Shown here one piece after another: positions 35,461-45,046 of a stretch of DNA of 64,000 nt. The DNA is from Planctomycetota bacterium (GTDB taxonomy: Bacteria; Planctomycetota; Planctomycetia; Pirellulales; Pirellulaceae): contig JAPLNM010000106.1 of NCBI GenBank assembly GCA_026692845.1, positions 38,150 to 102,149 of the forward strand, given 5' to 3'. A program made the position numbers and the translations under genes. Positions within the stretch are counted from its first letter, which is position 1, and every line of letters begins with the position of its first letter. The notes under the pieces are model-generated. The model was not told where the DNA came from. It did no database searches and was given only the letters and a program-made list of their open reading frames with translations.

Positions 35461-35904
35461 AGAAACTCTCCCTGGTTAAACCATGAATGAATCGCAAGCA
35501 CCCATGATATTTTTCCGGGATGCCGAACGACTGAGTTGCGACATCCATAGGTACTTGATTGCAATTTTTGCAATGTCTGGGATGTCGACCTGCAACCAAG
35601 CATTGATACAACTCACTTCGTGAAATGACGATTTGAACGATTCAACTAGTTTGAATGGTTCAATAGATTAGAACGATTGCATAGGAGGGGCCTGAATCCG
35701 GTGCCTGGCACCTTTGGAATATCGGCTTACGGGTTGCATCACCTGTGAGCCAACCAGCGCCAGCGGTTGGGCGATGACGCAGCGTTTGGGCCCTAGCAAG
35801 CTTGAGACGACCGGGATAACAGCCTAGAATTCGGTGATAACGCCCCCAGGTCGGGATAAAAACAAGTTTTCCGACTGAACCAACTGCAAGCAACAGAGCG
35901 CGAC
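35461..35904. other. Intergenic region with AT-rich stretch and repeat fragments
   Basis: 444 bases without a gene. It holds an AT-rich segment with repeated GAACGATT/GAATGGTT words (35630-35680), the near-palindrome GGTGCCTGGCACC (about 35699-35711) and a truncated copy of the MITE-like repeat. Confidence 0.5.
35741..35800. mobile_element. MITE-like repeat, truncated copy 2
   Basis: It matches the first 60 bases of the copy at 53481-53611 (TGAGCCAACCAGCGC, then AGCGGTTGGGCGA, then ACGCAGCGTTTGGGC), with an internal deletion of about 20 bases and no right half. Confidence 0.6.
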
Positions 35905-36287
35905 ATGAGCAAACCACCAAAATGCATTCGCATCAATCACGACGACTACTACGCGAGTTTGGTCGGCAAGACAAAAGATGGCCAACAATTTTTTATCACA
36001 CAACCATTCGTTCCTGGTGCCATAATTTCGTAGCGCATTACCTGTTCGACAAAGATGGTGCCTTCCTTGACGCAAAGATCCACGACCTTGGTTCACGTGA
36101 ATCCGGCGTGCTGCCGGGCAATGCGTTGATGGATGACGACAGGGTTGCGACGTTACAAAAGGAATTGCTCGAAGAACTTGTCGACACAAAGTTTTGCAAC
36201 ATAAAAGTGTCCCCGTTTGTACAAGAATCGAATGGGGTCAACTTCGGGCTCATCATACAGGCTCCCGAAGAAGAAGACGAAGAATGA
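35905..36287 (+). pseudogene. Frameshifted gene of a planctomycete hypothetical family
   Basis: The ATG at 35905 reads MSKPPKCIRINHDDYYASLV...GQQFFITQPFVPG and then meets a stop at 36031. In the next frame, from about 36021, the sequence continues as HNFVAHYLFDKDGAFLDAKI...FGLIIQAPEEEDEE to 36287. The two parts together match the layout of a hypothetical family I recall from planctomycetes (start KPPRCIRVNHxDYYA, then QQFF, then YLFD). A single-base deletion at 36016-36021 explains the break. It may be a pseudogene or a sequencing error. The next gene starts in the ATGA overlap at its stop, which suggests the pair was once translated together. Confidence 0.7.
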
Positions 36288-36727
36288 AACCTCGGCTTAC
36301 GGTGACAGTCATCGAACTGATGGCGCTTACTATGATGGTCGCAATTTGCTCAAATGCGTGGCGAATAGGACAAGATCTAGGTTGGATTGCTACCATCGTC
36401 TGTGTGTCCCTTACAACCTACTGGATAAATCACTTTCGATTTCGGACTGGATTGCCATCATTGTTGTTTGAGCTTCCGCTTATATTTTTCGTCCTGTTGT
36501 GCGTTGCGTTGCTCCTAGGGATTCATCATCCACCATTCATGGTTCCGCCGGGGTGGCAATGGCCGCCATTTGGCTCACTTCAAGAACGTATCGTGCACGC
36601 ATTTGCTCTTTCGCTTTGGGCTATCGTATGGGGTATCCCGACACTTTTTTTTTGCGACATCGTTCGGGCTATATTGGCTTTCTTCGGACTATTACCGTCA
36701 GATGAGGCGAACGACGAAATCGGGTAA
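36284..36727 (+). CDS. Small multi-pass membrane protein
   Basis: A 147-aa protein of unknown function with about four hydrophobic segments: VIELMALTMMVAICSNAW, WIATIVCVSLTTYWI, LIFFVLLCVALLLGI and AFALSLWAIVWGIPTLFF. The ATG at 36284 overlaps the stop of the frameshifted gene by four bases. No known family was recognised. The longer reading, from 36194, runs through the upstream gene and is rejected. Confidence 0.65.
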   Translation: MKPRLTVTVIELMALTMMVAICSNAWRIGQDLGWIATIVCVSLTTYWINHFRFRTGLPSLLFELPLIFFVLLCVALLLGIHHPPFMVPPGWQWPPFGSLQERIVHAFALSLWAIVWGIPTLFFCDIVRAILAFFGLLPSDEANDEIG

Positions 36728-37174
36728 GGCTGCCCGTAGGCGTTCTTTACCCCTCCGCAAGCTGGGGGGCAATTTATAGTTCTGTCATAACAGTGAGGTC
36801 GTATGTTCAACCGCTTCATGGAGTGGATCGTAGACAGTATTCGACTCCGATTGGTTGGTCCAACTGGCTCGCCCCATCTTGAAGCTTTACAGAATGGGGC
36901 AATCGTGGCCAACCCGAGACGCCGGAGCGGCAGTCGGGTCATCTCGGTGCGTAGATCCAAACCACGGAACACACCGAATACACAGAAGTAAGGCACGTAG
37001 GATAGGTTTCTAGCCTGTTTGCTTTCGAAAAAAATTTACGGTGACCATGAGCATCTTCGAACCAAGGCACTGCAGTGAGTGACAGGCTGCAACCCAATCT
37101 CACGGGAGAAGGGGACCATTTGTTGCTCGGCTTGCTTGATGGCGGCATCGATTCGTCAGTCCCTAGCCGATCAT
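36728..37174. other. Intergenic region without a convincing gene
   Basis: 447 bases. A 62-codon plus-strand ORF (36803-36991) and an antisense one overlap here, and neither looks like a real protein. The segment near 36960-36985 (ACGGAACACACCGAAT) is of the same ACGGAA/ACACGG word type as the repeat at 55.8 kb. Confidence 0.4.
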
Positions 37175-37699
37175 CTATTTGATATCAATCCAGTACATCG
37201 TTAGCTCGAGCCCCCCCCCGCCTTCTTGAACATCGGGCTCCGTGGTGATCTCGATCCTTAGGCCGCTGTCATCAAGCAACTTAGCATGCTCTTTGAGAGA
37301 GAATTGGAAGCGTTGGGGCGCTCCGTTACCCGTAGCCCGAAAAGGGGTATTGCTACTGAGTCCAAAGCGGGCAACCTCTTTGTTAACGCCACCCTTGGAG
37401 TTCAGCAGGCGAACTACGAAAGTAGCTGGACCTAGATTCGAGGGGGTATAAGCATTTACATCGATACCTAGTCGTCGGACCCCGAGCCGAACCAATTCTT
37501 TGGAATCATCATCGCATATCGGTTCCCAACGATAAACTTTTTTTGCCATGTCTGACCGATTCTTTTTTAGCTCGCTTGCTTCAGGGGAACTCGAATCCGT
37601 AGCCTTAGGCGTGGTCGAGTCCTTCGTGCAAGCTGTAATCGCCATCGAACCTAGGACCAACCCGAACAGTATTCTGACATGGCGAATCGATTTAAGCAT
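37175..37699 (-). CDS. Hypothetical lipoprotein
   Basis: A 174-aa protein with a lipoprotein signal (LFGLVLGSMAITACTKD, Cys about 24). The mature part begins with a Ser/Thr-rich linker and has a single beta-rich domain ending LELTMYWIDIK. No family is recognised. It starts 24 bases after the tyrosinase gene and probably shares its operon. Confidence 0.7.
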   Translation of the reverse strand: MLKSIRHVRILFGLVLGSMAITACTKDSTTPKATDSSSPEASELKKNRSDMAKKVYRWEPICDDDSKELVRLGVRRLGIDVNAYTPSNLGPATFVVRLLNSKGGVNKEVARFGLSSNTPFRATGNGAPQRFQFSLKEHAKLLDDSGLRIEITTEPDVQEGGGGLELTMYWIDIK

Positions 37700-37723
37700 A
37701 TTATCACGCAGTGAGAGGACGTA

Positions 37724-39169
37724 TCAAAGGATGACGATCTCAACAGAACCTGGAACTACGCCCTCTACTTTGTCCAAGATAACGCCCTCAACTGGGATAG
37801 GAATAAGCTGAACACTGATTTCTCCGATTTTGAGGCGTTCCAAACCATGCAACTTCTTCAATGTTGGAGTAAGACGCACGATCGCACTAGGCAATTGTTT
37901 TCCAGCATTATCGCCACCATGCCCGCTATGATCCAAAAAAGCGATCGTGCTAACAAAGTGTGGATCGGTATTGGGGGTGTCGATTGAGAGATCTGGGTGG
38001 TTGACAAAGACTCGCAATCCTCGTACGTTCGCACCGAGCTTTAGGTTATTGATCAGTGCATAAACTTCGTCGTTTTTACCAATGCCAGGGATGGTGATAG
38101 CATTCAGACTAGCCTCAGTGAGCGTCAACGGTTGGGACAATGGTTTAGATGAAGTTGCAAGAGTTGCGTTCAATCCTCCGAATCGTTGTACACCTGCAAT
38201 CGTTTTGCCTGTCTGAGATTGAAGAACCGAAAGCAGTCGGCCTTCTCGTGCTGGGTCAGAAGATCGATCATCTGGCAGCGGTTTGACGTCGTACTGATAT
38301 CCAAGAGTAGTGATATCTTGAAGATCCTTTACGGTGGCCGAGTATAAAGTGCCGTCAGGTTTTATGAAATTATCTTTGAAAGGCATGTTCAGCCAGAGGG
38401 CATCGGTTGAGTTTTTTCGTCCTAGCGAGTTCCAGTGATCCCACACGCGATCGATGTTGCAGTGATGCATGAAGAAAATAGGATCTCGAGGTGAATTCGA
38501 TTCAGGCATATAGACGCCAATGCTATTGTGAATATTATTATGCGGTGTGGATTCCAAAAGACCTTGGCTTCCCCCCCCGAGGACAACCCACTTTGGATCC
38601 AAATTGTTTTGTTTCGGGTTGCGCGTCGTTCCGAAAGCCTCGAAAACCGTTTCATCATAAATTGGGTCAATCACTTCCTTTTGACCGACCCACTCGTTGG
38701 GGAGATTAATCGCATTTCGGTTTGCCACGTATAATGGGTTGGGTTTGCCCTTGTACATCGGATTGGCAAAAGCGTCCGGCATTGTTCTGATTTCGGTCCA
38801 ATTCCAATATGGCATTGCAAAATCCCGATTGGCCATTAACTGACGTACTGCCTGTTCGTACATTACAACATAAGCACGATGCCAGGGTAGGAAGTACCAA
38901 TCTCCGTGAGGGCAATACTTGTAATCGGTCGAACTTCCGTGTTGACTGGAAAATCCCAACCAACTTACACGCCTGGATTGGTCTTCTGCCAACATCCGAC
39001 CGACAAAATCTCGATACGCCGAAAGATCTGGATCGTCCAAGGGCATTCCTGTTAAACTGCGCCGAGTTGGTACAGCCAAAGAGGGAACGGCGAAGTTCAA
39101 TTTTCCAGAAAACACCGTAATAGCACCGGCTGAAACCAATTTGATTGCGGTTCTTCTTGGTAAGTTCAT
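37724..39169 (-). CDS. Tat-exported tyrosinase/polyphenol oxidase
   Basis: A 481-aa type 3 copper enzyme that would oxidise phenols to quinones. A Tat signal (LPRRTAIKLVSAGAI) is followed by CuA (YCPHGDWYFLPWHRAYVV) and CuB (PHNNIHNSIG and DPIFFMHHCNIDRVWDHW). The C-terminal domain (about 330-481) resembles the PPO1_KFDV-type beta domain of polyphenol oxidases (LRVFVNHPDL, FVSTIAFLDHSGHGG). The ATG at 39169 has GGAG at a good distance; the upstream 26 residues are not used. It lies between the multicopper oxidase and lipoprotein genes on the same strand. Confidence 0.88.
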   Translation of the reverse strand: MNLPRRTAIKLVSAGAITVFSGKLNFAVPSLAVPTRRSLTGMPLDDPDLSAYRDFVGRMLAEDQSRRVSWLGFSSQHGSSTDYKYCPHGDWYFLPWHRAYVVMYEQAVRQLMANRDFAMPYWNWTEIRTMPDAFANPMYKGKPNPLYVANRNAINLPNEWVGQKEVIDPIYDETVFEAFGTTRNPKQNNLDPKWVVLGGGSQGLLESTPHNNIHNSIGVYMPESNSPRDPIFFMHHCNIDRVWDHWNSLGRKNSTDALWLNMPFKDNFIKPDGTLYSATVKDLQDITTLGYQYDVKPLPDDRSSDPAREGRLLSVLQSQTGKTIAGVQRFGGLNATLATSSKPLSQPLTLTEASLNAITIPGIGKNDEVYALINNLKLGANVRGLRVFVNHPDLSIDTPNTDPHFVSTIAFLDHSGHGGDNAGKQLPSAIVRLTPTLKKLHGLERLKIGEISVQLIPIPVEGVILDKVEGVVPGSVEIVIL

Positions 39170-39267
39170 TCTATAACTCCAATAAAATTTAGTGCAAACC
39201 TTACAAACCGATCTGTGACTTTTAGGATTGCTCGAATCTTTCGGCATCTATACTTCTGTGAAAACAG

Positions 39268-41619
39268 TTATCTTCCTGAGCCCGACTCCGAACCCTGAAC
39301 AATCGGAGAATCAGCGACACTTGTGTCGGGTATTTCGAGCGATTTCAGGGGGATCAAGTCTTCGACAGCCAAGAACGGCGTTGAGCCAACGGTTCTCCAG
39401 ATGATTTTTTGTTTTTCGCTCAGCATAAATGTTCCGTGCTGAAGTCCATTGGTCGCGGTGCAACAGAACTTTTCAAAGGCGATTCCCTTGGGATCCGCTA
39501 ACAACGGGAACGGGCAAGGATTGGACTGAAGTGCTTCGCTAAGGCTCTCCTGCGTGTCTGAAGTGATGCCAATGACCTCTATTCCACTCGCCGTAAACGA
39601 TAAGTAGTGATCGGTAAAGACGGAGACCTGCTGGACACAATGGAGACAACCATGTCCCTTAAAAAAGAATATGACGGTCGGTTTGCCTTTGAAATCAGCC
39701 AAAGAGTAGGTCTTTCCACTGGAGTCAGTTAGTTGGAAGTCTGGGGCAATCGACCCAGGAGGCAGGGGGGATGAACCTAATGCATTCGGTGGATCCTCTG
39801 GGTCAACGATATCAATTAGTTGCATCATCCCTTGGTCTTCGTGATCCAAAATGTGGCAATGTTGAACAAAGGTTCCGATAAAGTCTGTGTATCTGGTACG
39901 CATAGTGACCTTTCCGTCGCCGGGTATCTTGATAGTATCGCGCCAAACCGGACCATTCTTCAATTGCTCAACCAACTTTGCATTTCCGTTTTCGTCAGTT
40001 ACTGGTGCCAGAATCGATGTGACTTCGAATGGATTGACGTGAATGTGAAATGGATGTGTAACAGGTCCGACGTCATTGGTAGAACGAAGCGTCCATTCAT
40101 CGACATCATTGAGCTTGAGCTCCCGAGCGCTTTCCATGTCAAACGATTTTCCGTCAATTGTGAAGGTGGTTTTACCCCCCTGCTGCAGAATACCATAAGT
40201 AGCCTGTTGCTTACCCGTCAATTCATCGTCTTTGATAGAAGGTAGACGTAACCCAACGAGTTCACTCGCTTTAGGGAGTGCCATAGATAAAGCATCCCCC
40301 TGAATAGATAGGCGTGCGACAAATTGTTGCGGCTTGTAGCTACCGCTCATTGTGCCATTTGCTTGTTCCTCATCATCAATCAAAATGTATTCGCCAGGCG
40401 TATTTGGGGCCTGGATAAGCACATCGGACCGATATCCAGGCCAAAGCTCTATCGAATCAGACTCGATGATCTCTCCGAGGGCTAAACCATCGACTGCGAC
40501 CTCATGGAAAAGCACCTGCGGTTGCTTGTTCATAGTATCAGCATCGATCAATTTTAGTTTGATTCTCTCGCGTTGGCCACTGTCGATGATTCTCCACCGC
40601 TCGACCTGTCCAGGTTGCATTCGAATCACTGGAAGCTGAACGCCGTTGATCGTGGTGTAACGATCGAGTTTTTCCCAATCTCCAGGGCTGAACATATAAT
40701 CGGCATACTTTGCCTCTACCACGCCGACATCCAAGCCGGAGACGTCCGGAATGGGCGGAGCGAATTGATCAGCACTGTCCTTGTTGATGAATGGTATCTG
40801 ATTCAATACCATGACTCGTTCTTTTGCAGCTTTGATTTCCGGGACATTGTCCAAACCCTTCGTTCCTTGTGCTGCTTCAACGATCAGTGCACCAGACATA
40901 CCACTTGCTACATTCCCAGAGGTCAATCCATGGAGATGCGGATGGTACCAGTAAGTACCGGTCGTATGGTCCTTGGGGATTTCCACTAAGTACTTTTGGG
41001 TCTCGGATGGCCCAACTTGGATAAGTACGTTGTCGCTTATTCCATTCGGAGACACATGCAGCCCATGAAAGTGAAGATTCGTGGTATTGAAGCTATGGAT
41101 GGTATTCATCATGTGAGGTTGCCATCGCTCACCTGCAAGACTATTCTTCAGAGTGATATACAGCCTGTCACCAGGCTTAACACGTAACGTTGGGCCAACG
41201 AGCTGGCCGTTGAATCCTCGAAGTTTGACCGGGTCGTCTCCGATTCGATGTTGCCCATATCGCACTTCCAGGGTAACGCCCAAAATACCATTCTCGGACC
41301 TAAGCGTTTCTGGCTCAACGAAACGTGCCTCAGAGGTTTGAGCTCGTGACCGACGCTGCGGCAAAGGCAGGAGAGCCTCGAGTCTTAATTTTTCAGCTGG
41401 ATTGAGTTCTGATTGATACAAAAGCGATTGTTTTCGCGATGGCGATTCTTGGTCTTCACGCCCAGGCCGATGTTCATTCCAGAGACGTGAAAGCTCCCGA
41501 TTAGCCTTTACGATGTCCTCACGCGCTCGTAGATCAACGACCTGGCCGACCAACACACTTGAACCTTGGTAGCAATCCAAGCAAATCAAAAAGATCGACA
41601 GAACCAAGATGCGTCTCAT
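39268..41619 (-). CDS. Multicopper oxidase fused to a peroxiredoxin-like domain
   Basis: A 783-aa exported protein. The laccase/CumA-type multicopper oxidase part (about 90-600) shows all four copper motifs: NLHFHGLH, GTYWYHPHLHG, HPFHIHVNP and VQHCHILDHEDQGMM, the last with the type 1 Cys and axial Met. The C-terminal 170 residues are an AhpC/TSA-type thioredoxin fold (APDFQLTDSSGKTYSLADF, VIFFFKGHGCLHCVQQV) with a CxxC rather than a lone Cys. The N-terminus is a signal sequence. The fusion, and the tyrosinase gene 98 bases downstream, point to extracytoplasmic oxidation of phenols linked to thiol or peroxide chemistry. Confidence 0.85.
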   Translation of the reverse strand: MRRILVLSIFLICLDCYQGSSVLVGQVVDLRAREDIVKANRELSRLWNEHRPGREDQESPSRKQSLLYQSELNPAEKLRLEALLPLPQRRSRAQTSEARFVEPETLRSENGILGVTLEVRYGQHRIGDDPVKLRGFNGQLVGPTLRVKPGDRLYITLKNSLAGERWQPHMMNTIHSFNTTNLHFHGLHVSPNGISDNVLIQVGPSETQKYLVEIPKDHTTGTYWYHPHLHGLTSGNVASGMSGALIVEAAQGTKGLDNVPEIKAAKERVMVLNQIPFINKDSADQFAPPIPDVSGLDVGVVEAKYADYMFSPGDWEKLDRYTTINGVQLPVIRMQPGQVERWRIIDSGQRERIKLKLIDADTMNKQPQVLFHEVAVDGLALGEIIESDSIELWPGYRSDVLIQAPNTPGEYILIDDEEQANGTMSGSYKPQQFVARLSIQGDALSMALPKASELVGLRLPSIKDDELTGKQQATYGILQQGGKTTFTIDGKSFDMESARELKLNDVDEWTLRSTNDVGPVTHPFHIHVNPFEVTSILAPVTDENGNAKLVEQLKNGPVWRDTIKIPGDGKVTMRTRYTDFIGTFVQHCHILDHEDQGMMQLIDIVDPEDPPNALGSSPLPPGSIAPDFQLTDSSGKTYSLADFKGKPTVIFFFKGHGCLHCVQQVSVFTDHYLSFTASGIEVIGITSDTQESLSEALQSNPCPFPLLADPKGIAFEKFCCTATNGLQHGTFMLSEKQKIIWRTVGSTPFLAVEDLIPLKSLEIPDTSVADSPIVQGSESGSGR

Positions 41620-42158
41620 CAGAACAACTCCCGAAGTCTAATCCTGAAAAACCCAGATACCAAGCAGGGCGATCGCACGTCGGGCCCGCTTGGTTCAATT
41701 AACTCATAAGGGTTTGACAAAACAACCCCCCCGATGGGGGGCGGAGTTACAGGCCCTTTTCGCGATGGAGCTCGATCTTGGAAATCTCAGTCATTTGTAT
41801 GCGCTAAGCTCACTTTGAAGATATTACCGACCCGCGTTGAAATGGCGGAAAAAACCACCCCCTAATCGAGCTGTTCCTCTTAATCCTTTGTGCTCGCATT
41901 TTGGATGCGGACGGCTGGCTCGGAGCCGTTCCAGTAATTTCAGCAGAAAGTTGCCTTCGCTCCGGGCACCATCGGTCTTGGCTCCTGGATGTTCGGATAT
42001 CTTACTGTAAGTTCTGACCTGTAAGTTTTGACCCTGCGTTTCGACGGCTCGATCGATTCCGACGGGTGATCGATTTCGATGGGCAGGCGCGTGGTTGAGG
42101 CTTTGAGTCGCTGGGGCTTGCGTTCCCGGAGCGGAATTCCAAGGGAGATACGAATCTG
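41620..42158. other. Divergent intergenic region with a GC hairpin
   Basis: 539 bases between divergent genes and no convincing ORF. A C6-GAT-G6 hairpin at about 41726-41741 is followed, read on the minus strand, by TTGTTTTG and could be a weak terminator or attenuator in front of the multicopper oxidase gene. Confidence 0.45.
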
Positions 42159-43043
42159 ATGGCCGATATGCTCCCCCGCGAAGAATACATCGAGCAAGCT
42201 TATTTGTTCAGGATTCTCTGGGAGAGGCTCGGTCAGGATCTCACGCTCCAAGACCTTCTCCAGCAATGCCGCTACGAGGTACTCGCAACGACCAAGCTCC
42301 CCATGGCGATCGACTTTCTCAACAGCGAGTTGAAGCATTCAGGTGCGATTTCCCAGGGGATGCGCAGACTTGCGCACTACTTTACGCCTTACCAAGCTTT
42401 CTTGGTCGCGCAGGCCGAGGAGGATAGCGGGCGGTTCGATTTCAGGACCTCGCTCTCGGTCTTGCAAGCCGAGGCGCTTTACAAGAGTTCAGCCCAGTTC
42501 GATCGCCAAGGATTGTTCTTTTATCAGTTCGAGTCGCTCTGTCGCCACCGCCTGAAGTACGACGCGGGACTCAAGGCCATGAGCCTCGACTCGGCTTACA
42601 ACAGCGACTGGCAGGCGTGGTTGATGATCCTCCAGAAGCAACTTGGACTTGTCGATCTTGCCGATCTTATCTATGGCCGAAGCGAGGATTTCGTCGAGTA
42701 CCGCAGGCGGCATTTGGGGCCCGATTCTCAGACGGAGTACGCGATTCTCTTTGGAGTCCGCGAAGGCAAGATCGCTTATGCCAACCGCCGCAAAGAGCCG
42801 CTATTTCTTTTTGCGGCCATGCAACGGCATCTGAGTTATCCGAACGTTCCGAAGCGGGAAACGATCAACCAAACCTTGGAATTGATTCCGCAGATGCAGC
42901 GTCGAATCGAGCGTCTCGAAGCTCGGATGAAGCTCATGGAAGAAGAGCAGCGTCAGGGGATCGATATCACGAAATTCTATGGCAAATCGGCCCCTCCGTT
43001 GATCGATCTGGCCGATGGCATGGATTTGCCGGAAATCGACTGA
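42159..43043 (+). CDS. Hypothetical protein upstream of moxR
   Basis: A 294-aa mostly helical soluble protein that I do not recognise by family. The C-terminal part has a charged coiled coil (MQRRIERLEARMKLMEEEQR). It begins the plus-strand run that continues with moxR 85 bases downstream. It could be an accessory of the MoxR ATPase cluster; this is inferred from position only. Confidence 0.75.
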   Translation: MADMLPREEYIEQAYLFRILWERLGQDLTLQDLLQQCRYEVLATTKLPMAIDFLNSELKHSGAISQGMRRLAHYFTPYQAFLVAQAEEDSGRFDFRTSLSVLQAEALYKSSAQFDRQGLFFYQFESLCRHRLKYDAGLKAMSLDSAYNSDWQAWLMILQKQLGLVDLADLIYGRSEDFVEYRRRHLGPDSQTEYAILFGVREGKIAYANRRKEPLFLFAAMQRHLSYPNVPKRETINQTLELIPQMQRRIERLEARMKLMEEEQRQGIDITKFYGKSAPPLIDLADGMDLPEID

Positions 43044-43128
43044 ACGCGTTTCTAGAACCGATCGGTTCGTGATACAATAGACGAGCCGTTTTTTTCCTTC
43101 TTTGATGGACAACTAAAGTCGACTTCCT

Positions 43129-44175
43129 ATGAATTCAGCTGATCAGGCGCAAGCCGACCTGGAGCGATTGCAGCGTGCGCGCGAGCAGATTGTCTCCCAA
43201 CTTTCCAAGACGATTGTTGGTCAACAGGAAGTCATCGAGCAGTTGCTTATCAGCATTTTCGCTCGAGGCCATTGTTTGCTCGAAGGCGTACCAGGCTTGG
43301 CCAAGACGCTGATGATCAGCACGTTGGCAAGAACGATGAATTTGTCGTTCAGTCGAATCCAGTTCACCCCCGACTTGATGCCTGCGGACATCACCGGTAC
43401 GGAGATTATCGAGGAGAACAAGACTACCGGTGCTCGAGAGCGTCGGTTCATGGAGGGCCCGCTGTTTGCCAACGTGGTTCTTGCCGACGAAATCAACCGA
43501 ACTCCTCCGAAGACCCAGGCGGCACTGCTTGAGGCGATGCAAGAGCGTCAGATCACGGTGGGTCGTACAAGGCACATGCTGCAGGATCCTTTTTTCGTTT
43601 TGGCGACGCAAAACCCCATCGAACAAGAGGGGACTTATCCGCTCCCTGAAGCGCAGCAAGACCGATTCATGTTCAAGGTATGGGTGTCTTATCCGACTTT
43701 TGACGACGAGTTCGAGGTGGCCAAGCGGACGACGGGTCGAGGTTCGAGCGACATCCAATCGGTCTTGAGCGGTGCGGAGATCTTATCGCTCCAGGAGTTC
43801 ATCCGGGGCATTGAGGTCTCCGAGAATGTGATCCGCTATGCCTTGGCGCTGGTGCGTCAGACCCGCATCGGTCAGCCTGGGGTCCCCGATTTTGTGCAGG
43901 ATCAGTTGGCTTGGGGGGCTGGCCCTCGGGCAGTCCAGTTCTTGATTCTAGGGGCCAAAGCCAAAGCGGCTTTATCGGGCCGATCGCATGTCGATACTTC
44001 CGATGTCCAGTTCTGTGCCAAACCGGTCCTGCGCCATCGCATTGTGGTGAATTTCGCCTCCGAGAGCGATGGCGTCACGAGTGACAAAGTCATCGACCAA
44101 CTGATTCAAAACACACCGACCGCTCAAGACCAATTGCTGCAAGATGCCCGATTCCAAAAACTATTTGCATCCTGA
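43129..44175 (+). CDS. MoxR family AAA+ ATPase
   Basis: A 348-aa ATPase thought to act as a chaperone inserting cofactors or activating VWA proteins. Walker A ([13 protein letters not shown]), Walker B ([19 protein letters not shown]), sensor 1 ([20 protein letters not shown]) and the C-terminal lid are all visible. It overlaps the DUF58 gene by 32 bases, and the order MoxR-DUF58-VWA is the standard one. Confidence 0.93.
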   Translation: MNSADQAQADLERLQRAREQIVSQLSKTIVGQQEVIEQLLISIFARGHCLLEGVPGLAKTLMISTLARTMNLSFSRIQFTPDLMPADITGTEIIEENKTTGARERRFMEGPLFANVVLADEINRTPPKTQAALLEAMQERQITVGRTRHMLQDPFFVLATQNPIEQEGTYPLPEAQQDRFMFKVWVSYPTFDDEFEVAKRTTGRGSSDIQSVLSGAEILSLQEFIRGIEVSENVIRYALALVRQTRIGQPGVPDFVQDQLAWGAGPRAVQFLILGAKAKAALSGRSHVDTSDVQFCAKPVLRHRIVVNFASESDGVTSDKVIDQLIQNTPTAQDQLLQDARFQKLFAS

Positions 44176-45046
44176 AGCAATCCGGCGTATCGGGTCGATG
44201 GAACTGAGGGCACGAAACGTGGTCGAGGGGTTTCTCTCGGGCATGCATCGCAGTCCGTACTTTGGTCAGTCGGTCGAGTTCGTCCAACACCGTCAATACG
44301 TCCCTGGCGACGATCTTCGCCATATCGACTGGAAGGTCTGGGGTCGTCAGGACAAGTTGGTCGTCAAGCAGTACGAAGAGGACACCAACTTGCGTTGCAC
44401 CCTGTTGGTCGACGCATCGGCTAGCATGTCCTACGGTCGTGGATCCCTGAACAAATTCGACTATGCGGCGACCATCGCGGCTTGCATGGCTTACTTGAGT
44501 CTCCGTCAGCAGGACTCGGTCGGATTGACGGTTTTCGATCAAAAGATCCGCACCAAACTTCCTTGGCGCTCAAGCCGCAGCCATCTCCAGGCGATCTACA
44601 AGTCGCTCGAACAGGCTCCGGTAACGGACAAAACCGATTTGACCAAAGTCTTTCGCGAGATCAATGATACTTACCCCAAGCGGAGTTTGATGGTCATCGC
44701 TTCGGATTTTCTTGGAAGTGAAAGCGAGACGCTCAAGGGGCTCACGGCGCTGCGAAGCGCTGGCCACGACATCTTGGTGTTCCATGTGATGGACGATGAC
44801 GAATTGGACTTTCCGTTCAATGATCCGACGCGATTCGAAGGGATGGAGTCGATCGACACACTGACATGCAATCCCCGGGCTTTGAGGGACGGCTACATGG
44901 AGTCTTTGCAGCGATTCCTCGACAGGGTCCGACACGCCTGCGCCAGCGCTCGGATCGATTACCAGCTAGTGCGTACAAGCCGACCGGTCGACGCGGCGCT
45001 ATCGGCATACTTGAGCGCTCGCATGGCGCACATGAGAAAGAAGTGA
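44144..45046 (+). CDS. DUF58 domain protein
   Basis: A 300-aa protein of the MoxR-associated type. The opening [18 protein letters not shown] matches the family N-terminus and supports the first ATG. DUF58 motifs are [28 protein letters not shown] and a VWA-like start [12 protein letters not shown] with an intact DxSxS. It overlaps moxR by 32 bases and the next gene by one base, so it is coupled on both sides. Confidence 0.9.
   Translation: MPDSKNYLHPEAIRRIGSMELRARNVVEGFLSGMHRSPYFGQSVEFVQHRQYVPGDDLRHIDWKVWGRQDKLVVKQYEEDTNLRCTLLVDASASMSYGRGSLNKFDYAATIAACMAYLSLRQQDSVGLTVFDQKIRTKLPWRSSRSHLQAIYKSLEQAPVTDKTDLTKVFREINDTYPKRSLMVIASDFLGSESETLKGLTALRSAGHDILVFHVMDDDELDFPFNDPTRFEGMESIDTLTCNPRALRDGYMESLQRFLDRVRHACASARIDYQLVRTSRPVDAALSAYLSARMAHMRKK

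Noticed and set aside
36803..36996. Small ORFs between the membrane protein and the lipoprotein
   Set aside because: Both strands open, no start signal, no domain, and the end lies in repeat-like sequence.
44866..45045. Longer start for the BatA-like gene
   Set aside because: It would run inside the DUF58 gene; the TGATG overlap and the BatA N-terminus support 45046.
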